Source: Chloroflexota bacterium (lineage in GTDB: Bacteria; Chloroflexota; Dormibacteria; Dormibacterales; Dormibacteraceae). From it: a stretch of 10,243 nt of DNA. The stretch spans positions 1 to 10,243 of the forward strand of contig VBGE01000035.1 of NCBI GenBank assembly GCA_005880345.1, written 5' to 3'. Positions 5,033 to 10,243 of this stretch are shown piece by piece (position 1 is the first letter of the stretch; every line of letters starts with the position of its first letter). The position numbers were made by a program, and so were the translations under genes. Under the pieces are notes generated by a model, which did not search any database, was not told the origin of the DNA, and saw nothing but the letters and a program-made list of their open reading frames with translations.

Positions 5033-5928
5033 CCTTGAAAGATGGCACGGACGAACGCGGCGGGGTCGAAGGGCGTGAGGTCGTCGATCCCTTCCCCCAC
5101 GCCGGCAAGCTTCGTGGGCACGTCGAGCTCGGCCTCGATCGAGATCACCGCGCCGCCCTTGGCGCTGCTGTCCAGCTTGCCCAGGACCAGCCCGGTCATC
5201 GGGATCGCGGTGTTGAATGCGCGCGCCTGGGTCAGGTTGGTGAGACCCAGAACGGCATCGAGCACGAGCAGGGACTCGTACGGCGCATCGTCGAGCGCCT
5301 TCGAGGTCACCCGTCCGATCTTGCCCAGCTCCTCCAGCAGGTTCCGCTGCGTTTGCAGGCGGCCGGCGGTGTCGGCGATAACGACGTCGTGGCCGCGCTT
5401 GCGCGCTGTCATCACGCCGTCGAATACAACCGACGCGGGATCGGCGCCGCTCGACCCGTCGAAGTGCTGGACGCCGGCTCGCTCGGCCCACAGCACCATC
5501 TGCTCGATGCCCGCCGCCCGGTAGGTGTCGGCCGCGACGATGAGCGGATTGTGCCCCTCATTTTTCAGTTGGTGGGCGAGCTTGCCCGCCGTGGTGGTCT
5601 TGCCCGCGCCGTTGATTCCGTACATCAAGATGCACGCGGGGTTGCCGGTCAGGTTCAGCGCGCGCGGCTTCTTCGACATGACTGAGGCGGCCACAGCCAC
5701 CAGCGCGTCAGCTGCCTCGTCTCGAGCGCGTGGGGCGCGTGCGCGGACGCCTGCGACGAGCTTTTCGGCCATGGCCGGTCCGAGGTCGGCCGCGATGAGC
5801 AGCTCTTCGAGCTCCCCATAGAACCCCGCCGCGAGCGGCGGGCTGAGGGCGCGCAGACTCGCGCTGAGCGCGCTTCGCGTGCGCCGGCCGACCCGGCTCC
5901 AGAGTCCTCCTCTGGACTCTTCGCTCAG
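5029..5928 (-). CDS. ftsY: Signal recognition particle receptor FtsY (NG domains)
   Basis: FtsY is the membrane-associated SRP receptor GTPase that pairs with Ffh. The G domain shows GINGAGKTT (104-112), AADTYRAAGIEQM (about 132-144), DTAGR (186-190), GKLDSSAKGG (250-259; the usual TKLD is GKLD here) and VGEGIDDLTPFDP near the end. The first canonical start, ATG 5772, would cut off much of the N domain. The same frame continues upstream with SRVGRRTRSALSASLRAL and FYGELEELLIAADLGPAM, clear N-domain sequence, and reaches the smc stop region without any ATG, GTG or TTG. I place the start at CTG 5928, whose TG overlaps the smc TGA, giving 299 residues, normal for an A-domain-less FtsY. That start is inferred; ATG 5772 is the conservative alternative. 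There is no acidic A domain. Family call certain, start moderate. Confidence 0.93.
   Translation of the reverse strand: MSEESRGGLWSRVGRRTRSALSASLRALSPPLAAGFYGELEELLIAADLGPAMAEKLVAGVRARAPRARDEAADALVAVAASVMSKKPRALNLTGNPACILMYGINGAGKTTTAGKLAHQLKNEGHNPLIVAADTYRAAGIEQMVLWAERAGVQHFDGSSGADPASVVFDGVMTARKRGHDVVIADTAGRLQTQRNLLEELGKIGRVTSKALDDAPYESLLVLDAVLGLTNLTQARAFNTAIPMTGLVLGKLDSSAKGGAVISIEAELDVPTKLAGVGEGIDDLTPFDPAAFVRAIFQG
5899..5920. repeat. Inverted repeat with SD-like loop in the ftsY 5' region
   Basis: On the minus strand AGAGTCC and GGACTCT (arms 5920-5914 and 5907-5901) flank AGAGGA. An overlapping alternative pairs CCAGAG (5915-5910) with CTCTGG (5904-5899). The two hairpins exclude each other, and an AGAGGAGG sequence lies across the loop. 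It is inside the first codons of ftsY as annotated here. Functional role unproven. Confidence 0.45.
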
Positions 5929-8645
5929 CCGGCTTGGGCTGTGGTGGTCGCGGCCGCCCTGGTCGCCGGCTTCCGGATGTCATCCAGCCGGACTGAGACA
6001 AGATGCGACGAGCCGCTTTCGTCGAGGTGGATGCCATAGAGAGTCGACGCGTACGACATCGTCACGTGATTGTGCGTGATGACCAGGAACTGCCGCGCGG
6101 CGCCGAGGCGCGCCACCATGCGGCCGAAGCGGTCGACGTTGGCGTCGTCTAGGGCCGCGTCGACCTCGTCGAGGATGGTGAAGGGGCTGGGGTTGACCTC
6201 GTCGAGGGCGAGCACCAGCGCGAGAGCGGCGAGCGAGCGCTCGCCGGACGAGAGAAGCGTCACGTTCTGCAATCGCTTTCTGGGCGGCTGGACGAGGATC
6301 TCGACTCCTGTTCGCGGACCGTCGTCGCCGTCGGCGTGGCGCAGCGTGGCGCGGCCGCCGGGGTTGAGCTCTGCGAAGTACTCGTGGAAGTTCGCCGCCA
6401 CGGCGCCGAAGACGGCCTCGTAGCGCGAGTCCTCCTCCTGGCGCAGCTTGCCGATCAGATCTTCGAGGTCCTCACGCGCTTTGGTGATGTCCTCCAGCTG
6501 CTCGGCCAGTGTCTGGTAGCGCTCCTCCAGCTCGCGGCACTCCGAGTCGGCGAGCGCGTTGGTGGGGCCGATCTCCTCGATGCGGCGCTCGAGCTGGCGC
6601 ATCTCGCGCTCGCGCGACTTGCCGCCTGGGATCTCCTCCGGCGCTACGCCGTCGGGCATGCGCGAGCGGATCTCTTCCATGCGCGCCTGCAGCAGCTCCG
6701 CCTCGCGCGAGATGAGCTCCAGGTTGCCCTCGAGCGTGCCGACCTTGAGGCGCGCGTCGATGCGGGCCTCCTCCAGCGCGACGAGCTTGCGCGCGCTCTC
6801 GGCCATCTCGGCTTCGTCCACTGGCGCCTCCTTCTCGATCGCCGCCAGGGCATCCCGGGCCGCCTCCGCCGCTTTGCGCAGCTCGGGCACAGCTTCCAGC
6901 GCGGCGGCGAGGCCTTGCTCGGCCTGCTCGAGGCGCGCGCGCCGATCCTCGGATGCGGCGCCGAGCCTGACCAGCTCCTCGTCGACCGACGCGAGCCGGG
7001 CGAGAACCCGTCCACGGTCGAGCTGTTGGCGCAACCGGCGGACGTTGCCTGCGGCGTCAGGCGCAAGCGCCGCCTGCGACTCCAACGCCGAGATCCGCCG
7101 CTGCAGGTCCGCGCGACGCGTCTCCATCGCGACCCGCGGATCGGCCCCGGCTCGGATGAGACCCGGTTCGCGGTAAACACCATCCAGCGTCACGTCGCGC
7201 CCGAGGATCACGCCGCCGAGCAGTCGGCGCGCGATGAGTTCATAACCCTCGCGTATCTCGACGTGGTCGTAGAGCGATCCCTCGGTGGGTGCTGACGTTT
7301 CGACTGGAAAGAGCGCTGTGACCTGTCGGGTCGAAGTCACCGTCGAGTCGTGCGCCGCCTGCTCGTCAGTGACGACCACTGCATCGACGAGCGGACCGAG
7401 CACTGCAGCGAGCGCGGCCTCGTAGCCGGACTGCGCGGTGACGACCTCGCCAAGCCGTACGCCCTGCGACGTGCCGGGGCGCAAGGTCTCGATGCCCTCG
7501 AGCTCGGAGCGCAGCCTCGCGAGCGCGATGGCGGCCGCCTCGGCTTGCTGGGCCAGCTGCTCGGCTTCGGCGAGCTCGCTCTCGGTGACGCGATGCTCGC
7601 TGGGTGGCAGCTCGTTCGTGAGCTGGGTCTTTTGCGCTTCGGCGGCCTCGAGGGCAGATCTGTTCTCGGCTTCCGAACGGCGGGCCGACTCGGCGATCAC
7701 GCGGCGGTTTTCGACGCGCTCCTCCGCGAGCTGAATGCGGTGCGCCGCCTCAGACGCCTGCAGCCGCAGCTGGCCGAGCGTGCGCTGGCGCGCGAGGCGA
7801 CGGTCCTGGGCGGACTGCATCTCGGTGCGCCCGGCCTGGAATTCATCTTCCGCAATTCGTGACTGCTCGCGCGCCTCGATCAGGCGGCGCTCGAGGCTCT
7901 GGAGCTGGCCCGATGCGCGCCGGTGGGCATCGCGTGCCTCGCGCCATTCCTCCCAGACGATGCTGCCTTTGAGGAGCTCGAGACGCGCAGTGGCTTCGGC
8001 GACCTCGCGTGCCGAGGCGGCCTGCGCGCGCAGCGCTTCGAGGCGCGGGCCGAGCTCCTGCTTCAGGTCCTCGAGGCGGAGCAAGTTGGCGGCGAGCTCC
8101 TGGAGCTTCTGGCCTGCTTCCTGCCGTCTTGCTTTGACGCCGCGGACCTGCGCGGCCTCTTCGAGCAGCTGCCTTCTCTCAGCGGGCGAGCAGACCACGA
8201 TGTGCTCGATGTCGTGCTGGTCGATGATCGCGTAGGAGTCGACGGTGAGGCCGGTCGAGGAGAGAAGGTGGAGCAGGTCGCGGCGCCTGACGCGGGAGCC
8301 GTTGAGGAAATACTCGCTCTCGCTCTCGCGCTCGATGCGGCGCTTGATCTCGACCTCGTGGTAGTCGACGGGTAGGCGGCCGGCGGTGTTGTCGAAGACG
8401 AGGGCGACCTCGGCGTAGCCGGCGCGCGAGCGGCGCTCGCCGCCCGCGTAAATGACCTCCTCCATCTTCTTGCCGCGGAGGTCGCGGGCCTGGCCGGAGC
8501 CGAGGACCCACTTGATGGAGTCGACGATGTTCGTCTTGCCCGAACCGTTGGGGCCGACGATGGCGGTCACTCCGCCGTCGAACTGGATCTCGGTCTGCCG
8601 GGCAAAGGTTTTGAAGCCCAGCAATTGCAGGGACTTGAGGAACAA
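5925..8645 (-). CDS. smc: Chromosome segregation ATPase SMC, short-armed
   Basis: SMC homodimers with ScpAB form the bacterial condensin that organises and separates chromosomes. The 906 residues contain an N-terminal ATPase half with Walker A GPNGSGKTN (31-39) and a Q-loop region SYAIIDQ. A coiled arm covers about 170-385. The hinge (about 388-510) includes GVRLGEVVTAQSGYEAAL and LGPLVDAVVV. A return arm covers about 511-745. The C-terminal head has the signature LSSGE (798-802; usually LSGGE), Walker B TILDEVDAALDDANVDRF (823-840) and a switch His in ITHNH. Typical SMCs are about 1150-1200 residues; the deficit is in both arms. TTG 8645 is chosen because MFLKSLQLLGFKTFA matches the family N-terminus exactly; no Shine-Dalgarno is visible. 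Upstream is rnc across a repeat-bearing 125-bp gap; ftsY follows directly. Identification certain. Confidence 0.96.
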   Translation of the reverse strand: MFLKSLQLLGFKTFARQTEIQFDGGVTAIVGPNGSGKTNIVDSIKWVLGSGQARDLRGKKMEEVIYAGGERRSRAGYAEVALVFDNTAGRLPVDYHEVEIKRRIERESESEYFLNGSRVRRRDLLHLLSSTGLTVDSYAIIDQHDIEHIVVCSPAERRQLLEEAAQVRGVKARRQEAGQKLQELAANLLRLEDLKQELGPRLEALRAQAASAREVAEATARLELLKGSIVWEEWREARDAHRRASGQLQSLERRLIEAREQSRIAEDEFQAGRTEMQSAQDRRLARQRTLGQLRLQASEAAHRIQLAEERVENRRVIAESARRSEAENRSALEAAEAQKTQLTNELPPSEHRVTESELAEAEQLAQQAEAAAIALARLRSELEGIETLRPGTSQGVRLGEVVTAQSGYEAALAAVLGPLVDAVVVTDEQAAHDSTVTSTRQVTALFPVETSAPTEGSLYDHVEIREGYELIARRLLGGVILGRDVTLDGVYREPGLIRAGADPRVAMETRRADLQRRISALESQAALAPDAAGNVRRLRQQLDRGRVLARLASVDEELVRLGAASEDRRARLEQAEQGLAAALEAVPELRKAAEAARDALAAIEKEAPVDEAEMAESARKLVALEEARIDARLKVGTLEGNLELISREAELLQARMEEIRSRMPDGVAPEEIPGGKSREREMRQLERRIEEIGPTNALADSECRELEERYQTLAEQLEDITKAREDLEDLIGKLRQEEDSRYEAVFGAVAANFHEYFAELNPGGRATLRHADGDDGPRTGVEILVQPPRKRLQNVTLLSSGERSLAALALVLALDEVNPSPFTILDEVDAALDDANVDRFGRMVARLGAARQFLVITHNHVTMSYASTLYGIHLDESGSSHLVSVRLDDIRKPATRAAATTTAQAG

Positions 8646-8681
8646 GACTGGCGGGGAGCGTATCAGATGGAGGGCATCCCT

Positions 8682-8760
8682 AGCCCCTCCGCCCCATCCC
8701 CGCCTGCGGCGCTACTTCCCCATGAATGGGGAAGAGCCACCTCCCCATAAATGGGGAGGA
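8682..8760. repeat. Dispersed palindromic repeat, copies 2 and 3 (rnc-smc gap)
   Basis: The element starts AGCCCCTCCG (8682-8691), as copy 1 does. It has a small stem CCGC-CT-GCGG (8700-8709), then two perfect palindromes: CTTCCCCAT-GA-ATGGGGAAG (8715-8734) and CCTCCCCAT-AA-ATGGGGAGG (8740-8759). The C-to-T change in one arm of the first unit is matched by G-to-A in the other. The units occupy most of the 125-bp space between rnc and smc, so they would form hairpins in a shared transcript. No U-tract follows on either strand. Confidence 0.78.
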
Positions 8761-8770
8761 CCAGCTTCCG

Positions 8771-9658
8771 CTATTCGATGGGTTCGCCGAATTGACGGCT
8801 GCGCGGCTCGGGCATCGGCACGACCTCGGCCTCGACCGGCGCGGCCAGCTCCGGGACCGGGGCCTCTTCCCGGCGCTTCCGGGGAGCCCGGCGCGACCGG
8901 GGCTGCTTCGCGGGCTTCTGGGATGCGTTGCCGGTCAGCACCTGGAGCGCGGCCTTGGCGGCATCCTGCTCGGCCTCCTGCTTGCTCGGGCCGTGGCCCG
9001 TGCCGAGTGGCTCCGCTCCTGCGAACACGACCGAGGTGTACTCACGGCGGTTGCCCACGCGGGCGCCCTCGCTGTCATAGACCGGGGTTTCGCCAAAGCG
9101 CTCCTGCGCGACCTGCTGCAGGCGCCCCTTGAAGTTCTCGTCGCGCGCGGGTGACGGCAGGGAGCGGTAGAGGTCGAGATAGTAGTGATAGGCGGCGTCG
9201 TAGCCGGCGTCGAGGAACACTGCGCCGAGCACGGCCTCGAAGCCATTCGCGAGCAGCGACTTCAGGCTCCGGCCGCCGCCCTTGGCGATGCCCTTGCCGA
9301 GGTAGAGATAACCGCCGAGGTCGAGGTGCTCTGCCAGCAGCGCAAGCGTGTTGGTGTTGACCATCGCGGAGCGGGTCTGCGTGAGCTCGCCCTCCGTCGC
9401 GCCAGGACGGTGCTTGTACAGATATTCGGCAGCGATCAGCTGGAGGACGGCGTCGCCGAGGTATTCCAGGCGCTCGTTGTCGCGAGGTGAGACGGACGGG
9501 CTCTCGTTCGCGAACGAGCTGTGGGTGACCGCCTCGAGCAAGAGGCCAGGGTCGCGAAAGTAAATGCCGATCTTTTGCTGGAGGAGCTGCAGCGACTGCG
9601 CGAGAGGTGCTGCCTGAGGCTGTGCTATGAGCCGGCCTTCTCCTGGATGTACTCCCAC
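8771..9658 (-). CDS. rnc: Ribonuclease III
   Basis: RNase III cleaves double-stranded RNA, including rRNA precursors and hairpins in mRNA. The 295 residues contain the signature [12 protein letters not shown] (61-72), which supplies E62, E65 and D69. A second metal region reads [17 protein letters not shown], where the usual Asp (ADxFEA) is Asn138, though the following Glu141 is kept. A dsRNA-binding domain covers about 174-241 ([14 protein letters not shown] to [17 protein letters not shown]). Residues 242-295 are an extra tail, first basic ([10 protein letters not shown]) then Pro/Glu-rich. GTG 9658 is the only canonical start before the catalytic domain, and it overlaps acpP by 34 bp with a weak ribosome-binding site. 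An ATA at 9628 overlapping the acpP TAG is a less usual alternative that would give about 285 residues. Family call is firm. Confidence 0.95.
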   Translation of the reverse strand: MGVHPGEGRLIAQPQAAPLAQSLQLLQQKIGIYFRDPGLLLEAVTHSSFANESPSVSPRDNERLEYLGDAVLQLIAAEYLYKHRPGATEGELTQTRSAMVNTNTLALLAEHLDLGGYLYLGKGIAKGGGRSLKSLLANGFEAVLGAVFLDAGYDAAYHYYLDLYRSLPSPARDENFKGRLQQVAQERFGETPVYDSEGARVGNRREYTSVVFAGAEPLGTGHGPSKQEAEQDAAKAALQVLTGNASQKPAKQPRSRRAPRKRREEAPVPELAAPVEAEVVPMPEPRSRQFGEPIE

Positions 9659-9873
9659 GCCTGCCCGACGGTCGTGATCTTCTCGGCGTCCTCGTCGGGG
9701 ATCTCGAGCCCGGTGTTCTCTTCGAACGCGTAGATGAGCTCGACCAGGTCGAGGGAGTCGGCATTCAGGTCATCCTGGAAAGACGCGTCCATCGTGACCT
9801 GCTCGGGCTCGCACCCAAGTCGCTCGACGATGATGTTCTTGAAGTCCTCGAAGCTCAGCTTTTGAGTTTCCAT
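9625..9873 (-). CDS. acpP: Acyl carrier protein
   Basis: ACP carries fatty-acyl intermediates on a 4'-phosphopantetheine arm during fatty acid synthesis in the cytoplasm. The 82-residue acidic helical protein has the attachment motif [11 protein letters not shown], with the modified serine at position 40, and ends with [19 protein letters not shown]. The start is ATG 9873, with no Shine-Dalgarno but a -10-like TACAGT 8 bp upstream, so it may be translated from a leaderless transcript. It is the first gene of the acpP-rnc-smc-ftsY run, and its 3' end overlaps rnc. Length and motifs are standard. Confidence 0.96.
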   Translation of the reverse strand: METQKLSFEDFKNIIVERLGCEPEQVTMDASFQDDLNADSLDLVELIYAFEENTGLEIPDEDAEKITTVGQAWEYIQEKAGS

Positions 9874-9881
9874 ACACGGCT

Positions 9882-9887
9882 ACTGTA
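9882..9887 (-). promoter_or_regulatory. Putative -10 element of a leaderless acpP transcript
   Basis: The minus strand reads TACAGT, then eight bases, then the acpP ATG. There is no purine-rich ribosome-binding site between them. The TANNNT form and the 8-bp distance equal those upstream of dinB. No convincing -35 is visible. It would be the promoter of the acpP-rnc-smc-ftsY run. Confidence 0.4.
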
Positions 9888-9923
9888 CACGAGGCCGGTA
9901 TGGCGACATGAGGCCCGCCGGCG

Positions 9924-9953
9924 GGGGCCGGGGCTCCTCGCGGCCCCGGCCCC
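9924..9953 (-). terminator. GC-rich hairpin after the ester-cyclase gene
   Basis: Perfect 11-bp arms GGGGCCGGGGC (9924-9934) and GCCCCGGCCCC (9943-9953) enclose an 8-nt loop, about 20 bp after the stop of the upstream minus-strand gene and before acpP. There is no U-tract, so it could be a U-less terminator as proposed in some high-GC bacteria, or part of a small palindromic element. A 12-bp self-complementary CCCGCCGGCGGG (9914-9925) adjoins it. Confidence 0.45.
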
Positions 9954-9972
9954 ATGTCCGTATGGCGAGCGT

Positions 9973-10243
9973 TTATCTGCTGGTTTTCACCGCCGACTGC
10001 GGAGGGGCCGGCGCCAGGCCGAGCTGGGTCATCAGCTGCACCTGGTCGAACGTCAGGCGGGCCTTCTTGATCAAGCCGCGGTCCACCTCGAAGATCTGGA
10101 CGTAGTCGCCCCTGACCTTGCGCCCGGTCGCGGGCAGGTCACCCATCGGGGTCTTCAGCGTCCCGTCGTGGGTGCCGACGAAGACCCCCTCGACCACGAC
10201 CTGGTTGCCCTGGGTGAAGAGGTTTTTGATCTCTGACTTCGCG
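9973..10243 (-). CDS. SnoaL-like / ester cyclase family protein (5' end beyond window)
   Basis: The last 89 codons or so of a gene enter from the right edge. The frame is open to 10243 and ends with TAA at 9973-9975. Readable sequence includes IKNLFTQGNQVVVEGVFVGTHDG, PMGDLPATGRKVRGDYVQIFEV and GLIKKARLTFDQVQLMTQLGL. This is the pattern of SnoaL-like polyketide cyclase/ester cyclase proteins (alpha+beta barrel, NTF2-like), in which a P-x-T-G-R segment precedes a strand ending in F-x-V and a final Y/F-D-Q-x-x-L-x-Q-L-G-L. Many relatives have no known substrate. GTG 10197 is inside the conserved fold and is not the true start. A GC-rich hairpin follows the stop. Whether it is co-transcribed with acpP is unclear; the hairpin and the acpP -10 suggest not. 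Confidence 0.8.
   Translation of the reverse strand, partial: AKSEIKNLFTQGNQVVVEGVFVGTHDGTLKTPMGDLPATGRKVRGDYVQIFEVDRGLIKKARLTFDQVQLMTQLGLAPAPPQSAVKTSR

Noticed and set aside
5033..5491. Upstream part of the minus-strand frame that contains the PHP domain
   Set aside because: It runs through ftsY in another frame and is Arg/Gly-rich noise; the PHP domain starts cleanly at GTG 5032 in a GTGA overlap.
6336..7295. Long open frame (319 codons) on the plus strand opposite smc
   Set aside because: It is a mirror of the smc coiled-coil codons, with leucine/arginine-rich low-complexity sequence and no family motif.
8715..8759. Palindromes as rho-independent terminators after rnc
   Set aside because: No T-run follows on either strand, the units recur inside dinB, and smc downstream needs transcription; a repeat family explains them better.
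9626..9628. ATA start for rnc overlapping the acpP TAG stop
   Set aside because: The geometry resembles the other 4-nt junctions, but ATA is a very rare start and a canonical GTG at 9658 is available; mentioned only as an alternative.
1..10243. CRISPR array, defence island, prophage or toxin-antitoxin system
   Set aside because: No regularly spaced repeats, nuclease/transposase/phage genes or small paired genes were found; nearly all sequence is assigned to housekeeping genes.

Overview
This is a high-GC bacterial chromosomal segment that codes mostly on the minus strand. It frequently uses GTG and TTG starts and has tightly overlapping genes. The gene content is the conserved housekeeping neighbourhood acpP-rnc-smc-ftsY / ylxM-ffh-rpsP-khpA-rimM, familiar from Firmicutes and related phyla. 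The GC content, the start usage and the flanking genes (DinB-like, stand-alone Lrp/AsnC ligand domain, inositol monophosphatase, ester cyclase) would suit a Chloroflexota/Dormibacterota-like or actinobacterial-type lineage. That placement is an inference; no marker here fixes the phylum.

Layout, read along the minus strand from the right edge. A partial SnoaL-like/ester-cyclase gene (10243-9973) is followed by a GC-rich hairpin region. Next comes acpP (9873-9625), with a leaderless-looking promoter, then rnc (RNase III, overlapping acpP), a 125-bp gap holding two palindromic repeat units, and smc (8645-5925). ftsY appears to start at a CTG that overlaps the smc stop codon, and a short PHP phosphoesterase gene begins in a GTGA overlap with ftsY. 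In the middle, three genes lie on the plus strand: dinB-like (2858-3394), a stand-alone Lrp/AsnC RAM-domain protein (3388-3678) and an inositol-monophosphatase-family enzyme (ending 4460). They separate ftsY from ylxM. The minus-strand run then resumes with ylxM, ffh, rpsP, an RGG-extended KH-domain protein (khpA-like) and rimM, which runs off the left edge.

Functionally, the minus-strand genes cover co-translational membrane targeting (Ffh with its receptor FtsY, plus YlxM), the 30S subunit and its maturation (S16, RimM, a KH RNA-binding protein), rRNA processing (RNase III), chromosome organisation (SMC) and fatty-acid carrier function (ACP). The plus-strand trio looks like a small separate operon placed in the middle of this cluster.

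The least ordinary signals are: a dispersed palindromic repeat (three hairpin units, with compensatory base changes) whose arm supplies the Shine-Dalgarno of the RAM-domain gene; ftsY coding sequence that continues 52 codons upstream of any ATG/GTG/TTG and reaches a CTGA junction; a perfect 11-bp inverted repeat around the ylxM start codon; an SMC with unusually short arms; a PHP gene missing its last metal motif, with a possible displaced C-terminal remnant; and an Asp-to-Asn change at an RNase III metal-site position. I see no CRISPR, tRNA, rRNA, transposase or phage gene.
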